A stretch of 8,639 nt of DNA from contig JAJQAT010000012.1 in NCBI GenBank assembly GCA_021203665.1, positions 1-8,639 of the forward strand, written 5' to 3'. The DNA is from Bacillota bacterium (GTDB taxonomy: Bacteria; Bacillota; Clostridia; UBA1381). The position numbers and the translations under genes are program-made. This document shows, piece after piece, positions 7,801 through 8,639 of this stretch. Each line of letters opens with the position of its first letter. Positions within the stretch are counted from its first letter, which is position 1. Below the pieces are notes generated by a model that worked only from the letters and a program-made list of their open reading frames with translations, searched no databases and was not told the origin of the DNA.

Positions 7801-8616
7801 AAGGCAGGTATCTCTGTCGGGCGCGTACAAATCCGCCTTAGCCGCTTTGTATTCATCATAAGCCGCTCTTATAACATCGGCATATTTGCCGTCATTTACA
7901 GTCACATTATTTATCTTGGTGGAAAACGTAGTGTGGCGGCAGTGATCCGACCAGTAGGTGTCAATCATACGCATTTCCGTTACTGTCGGGTTGCGCTTTT
8001 CGGTGTTCTTGAAATAGTCGCGGCAGAATTCCAAATCGTCCATATCCATCGCAAATCCCATTTCACTCAAAAACGCCTCCATAGCGGTCTTGTCCATATC
8101 AATAAAGCCGTCAACCGTCTTGACGTCCTCGGGGATTATATGCTCCATTTCAAGCGTCTGCGGCTTTTCAAGAGCCGCCTCACGCGCCTCCACGGGATTT
8201 ATAACATATCTCTTTACCGCCTCAAGCTCATCGTCCGACACCTCGCCCGTAAGCACATATACCTTTGCGCTGCGCACGGTCGGGCGCTCCTTTCCCGTCA
8301 GAATGGATATACATTCCTCCGCGGACGCGGCTCTTTGGTCAAACTGACCGGGCAGATACTCCACAGCGAACACCTTTCCCGCGTCTATATTTATTTCCTC
8401 GTCATAGGCGTTATCCACGGGCGGCTCGGAAAATATAAGATTTCTCGCCTTTTGATATTCCTCATCGCTTACGCCGGAAACATCATATCTGTTGATTATT
8501 CTTACGTTCTCAAGTCCCGAAAGAGAAAGATTTTCTCTCAAATCCGCAAGAGTGCCCTTTGCCTCAACGTCAAATCCGTCTTTCTTTTCAACATAAATTC
8601 TTCTTACGTTTTCCAT
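4891..8616 (-). CDS. purL: Phosphoribosylformylglycinamidine synthase, single-chain (FGAM synthetase)
   Basis: It catalyses the fourth step of de novo purine synthesis: FGAR + glutamine + ATP gives FGAM + glutamate + ADP + phosphate, in the cytoplasm. At 1,241 residues it joins, in one chain, the functions split into PurS, PurL and PurQ in Bacillus. The N-terminal 1-150 is the PurS-like part. The synthetase part has YWSDHCRHTTF (221-231), the NETHNHPTEIEPFGGAATC nucleotide-binding motif (322-340), GGAIRDPLSG (342-351) and GGRTGRDGIGGATGSS (448-463). A second AIR-synthetase-like half includes LELGIAAIGGKDSMSG (771-786). The C-terminal class I glutaminase starts near 979 (RIFIPVFPGTNCEYD). It carries the nucleophile C1082 in LGICNGFQ and H1149 and E1151 in LSHGEGRF, so the catalytic triad is complete. 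The near-terminal GHSERIG is, as I recall, usual for the clostridial type. The ATG at 8616 follows AAAGGAG by 7 bases. It is the gene before polC, probably in one transcript. Confidence 0.97.
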   Translation of the reverse strand: MENVRRIYVEKKDGFDVEAKGTLADLRENLSLSGLENVRIINRYDVSGVSDEEYQKARNLIFSEPPVDNAYDEEINIDAGKVFAVEYLPGQFDQRAASAEECISILTGKERPTVRSAKVYVLTGEVSDDELEAVKRYVINPVEAREAALEKPQTLEMEHIIPEDVKTVDGFIDMDKTAMEAFLSEMGFAMDMDDLEFCRDYFKNTEKRNPTVTEMRMIDTYWSDHCRHTTFSTKINNVTVNDGKYADVIRAAYDEYKAAKADLYAPDRDTCLMNMATIIVKQLKKKGLLKEIDESEEINACSIVVPVDVDGVEEQWLIMFKNETHNHPTEIEPFGGAATCLGGAIRDPLSGRSYVYQAMRVTGSGDPRVSLKDTHAGKLMQRKITKGASSGYSSYGNQIGLATGQVQEIYHPGYVAKRMEIGAVIGAAPKKNVIREVPSKGDVIILLGGRTGRDGIGGATGSSKAHDEKSVVTCGSEVQKGNPPVERKIQRLFRDEKVTTLIKRCNDFGAGGVSVAIGELADGLVIDLDKVPKKYEGLDGTELAISESQERMAVVVRAEDADKFIGYSNDENLEATKVAVVTDENRLVMNWRGKTICDISRDFLNTNGATKNTDVEVVLPDESKNFFKGEAVADVKAKWLETLSDLNVCSQKGLCEKFDSTIGAGSVIMPFGGKYQLTPSDGMAAKVPVEGGETNTATIMTFGYNPDLSSWSQYHGSTYAIVESVSKAVAMGADYKKIYLTFQEYFERLGTDPKRWGKPFSALLGAYMTQLELGIAAIGGKDSMSGSFNDLDVPPTLTSFAVAPVKADKVISQEIKKEGSKLVMFTVKRDENDLPRFDELKKMYDTVHSLITDGRVLSASVVKGFGLAETVSKMAFGNMIGVEFDKNVTNDMLFNAPLGSIVLEAEEDIDGAVTVGTTGGNALKINGVEITLKEAVDAWKKPLERVFPTRAGHFTEEPETYSYSKRNITVASEKFAKPRIFIPVFPGTNCEYDTAKVFEKAGGVADVFVIRNLTGSDVVYSMKEMEKRINNSQIVMIPGGFSGGDEPEGSGKFIATAFRNPLVKDAVMNMLKNRDGLMLGICNGFQALIKLGLVPYGEIRDLDDNSPTLTFNTIGRHVSCMARTRIASNKSPWLANVETGDVHTIALSHGEGRFIASPEQVKELAANGQIATQYVNLENKATYDIDWNPNGSVSAIEGITSPDGRVLGKMGHSERIGANVAFNVPGNKDQKLFEAGVKYFK

Positions 8617-8623
8617 GATTTAA

Positions 8624-8630
8624 CTCCTTT
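8624..8630 (-). promoter_or_regulatory. purL ribosome binding site
   Basis: AAAGGAG on the minus strand lies 7 bases before the purL ATG, a near-perfect match to the 16S rRNA 3' end with ideal spacing, which supports the chosen start. Only 9 more bases of upstream sequence are in the window, so any promoter or purine-responsive leader (PurR box, guanine riboswitch) would lie beyond the right edge. Confidence 0.85.
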
Positions 8631-8639
8631 AATCAAACT

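Noticed and set aside
1..8639. tRNA, rRNA, CRISPR array, insertion sequence or prophage gene
   Set aside because: I saw no cloverleaf, no regularly spaced repeats, no transposase motif and no terminal inverted repeats; almost all the window is filled by two housekeeping genes.

Overview
The window suggests a member of the Bacillota, most likely of class Clostridia. Two genes point there. One is a Gram-positive PolC-type DNA polymerase III, with OB, PHP with an inserted proofreading exonuclease, zinc-binding and polymerase modules. The other is a single-chain PurL of about 1,240 residues, of the kind common in Clostridia and unlike the split PurL/PurQ/PurS of Bacillus. Base composition is moderate in the two large genes and clearly more AT-rich in the first 780 bases.

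Layout: everything supported as coding lies on the minus strand, so transcription runs from the right edge to the left. purL (8616 to 4891) starts 23 bases inside the window behind a strong Shine-Dalgarno. After a 63-base gap comes polC (4827 to 787). The gap holds a perfect 10-bp GC-rich inverted repeat and the polC ribosome binding site. Together they fill about 90% of the window and look like one transcription unit. It joins the fourth step of de novo purine synthesis to the replicative polymerase, an unusual pairing of nucleotide supply and DNA synthesis.

The left 785 bases are accessory-looking. Directly behind the polC stop is a short cysteine/histidine-containing reading frame (785 to 603) that reads well as protein but has a TAA at codon 4 of its only upstream ATG, so it is probably a broken or remnant gene. 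An AT-rich stretch with inverted and direct repeats and no convincing gene follows. Then comes a minus-strand rho-independent terminator (330 to 287) with a 14-bp stem. Its three wobble positions pair only in the minus-strand RNA. A promoter-like TTGACA element sits about 70 bases upstream of the hairpin. At the left edge is a membrane-protein frame (258 to 1) resembling the second half of a CvpA-family protein and lacking a start codon.

The two main genes are intact housekeeping genes. I found no convincing new multi-gene system. The items worth a second look are the interrupted small frame, the promoter-to-terminator mini-unit, the purL-polC intercistronic hairpin with its T-tract on the antisense side, and the headless membrane-protein fragment.
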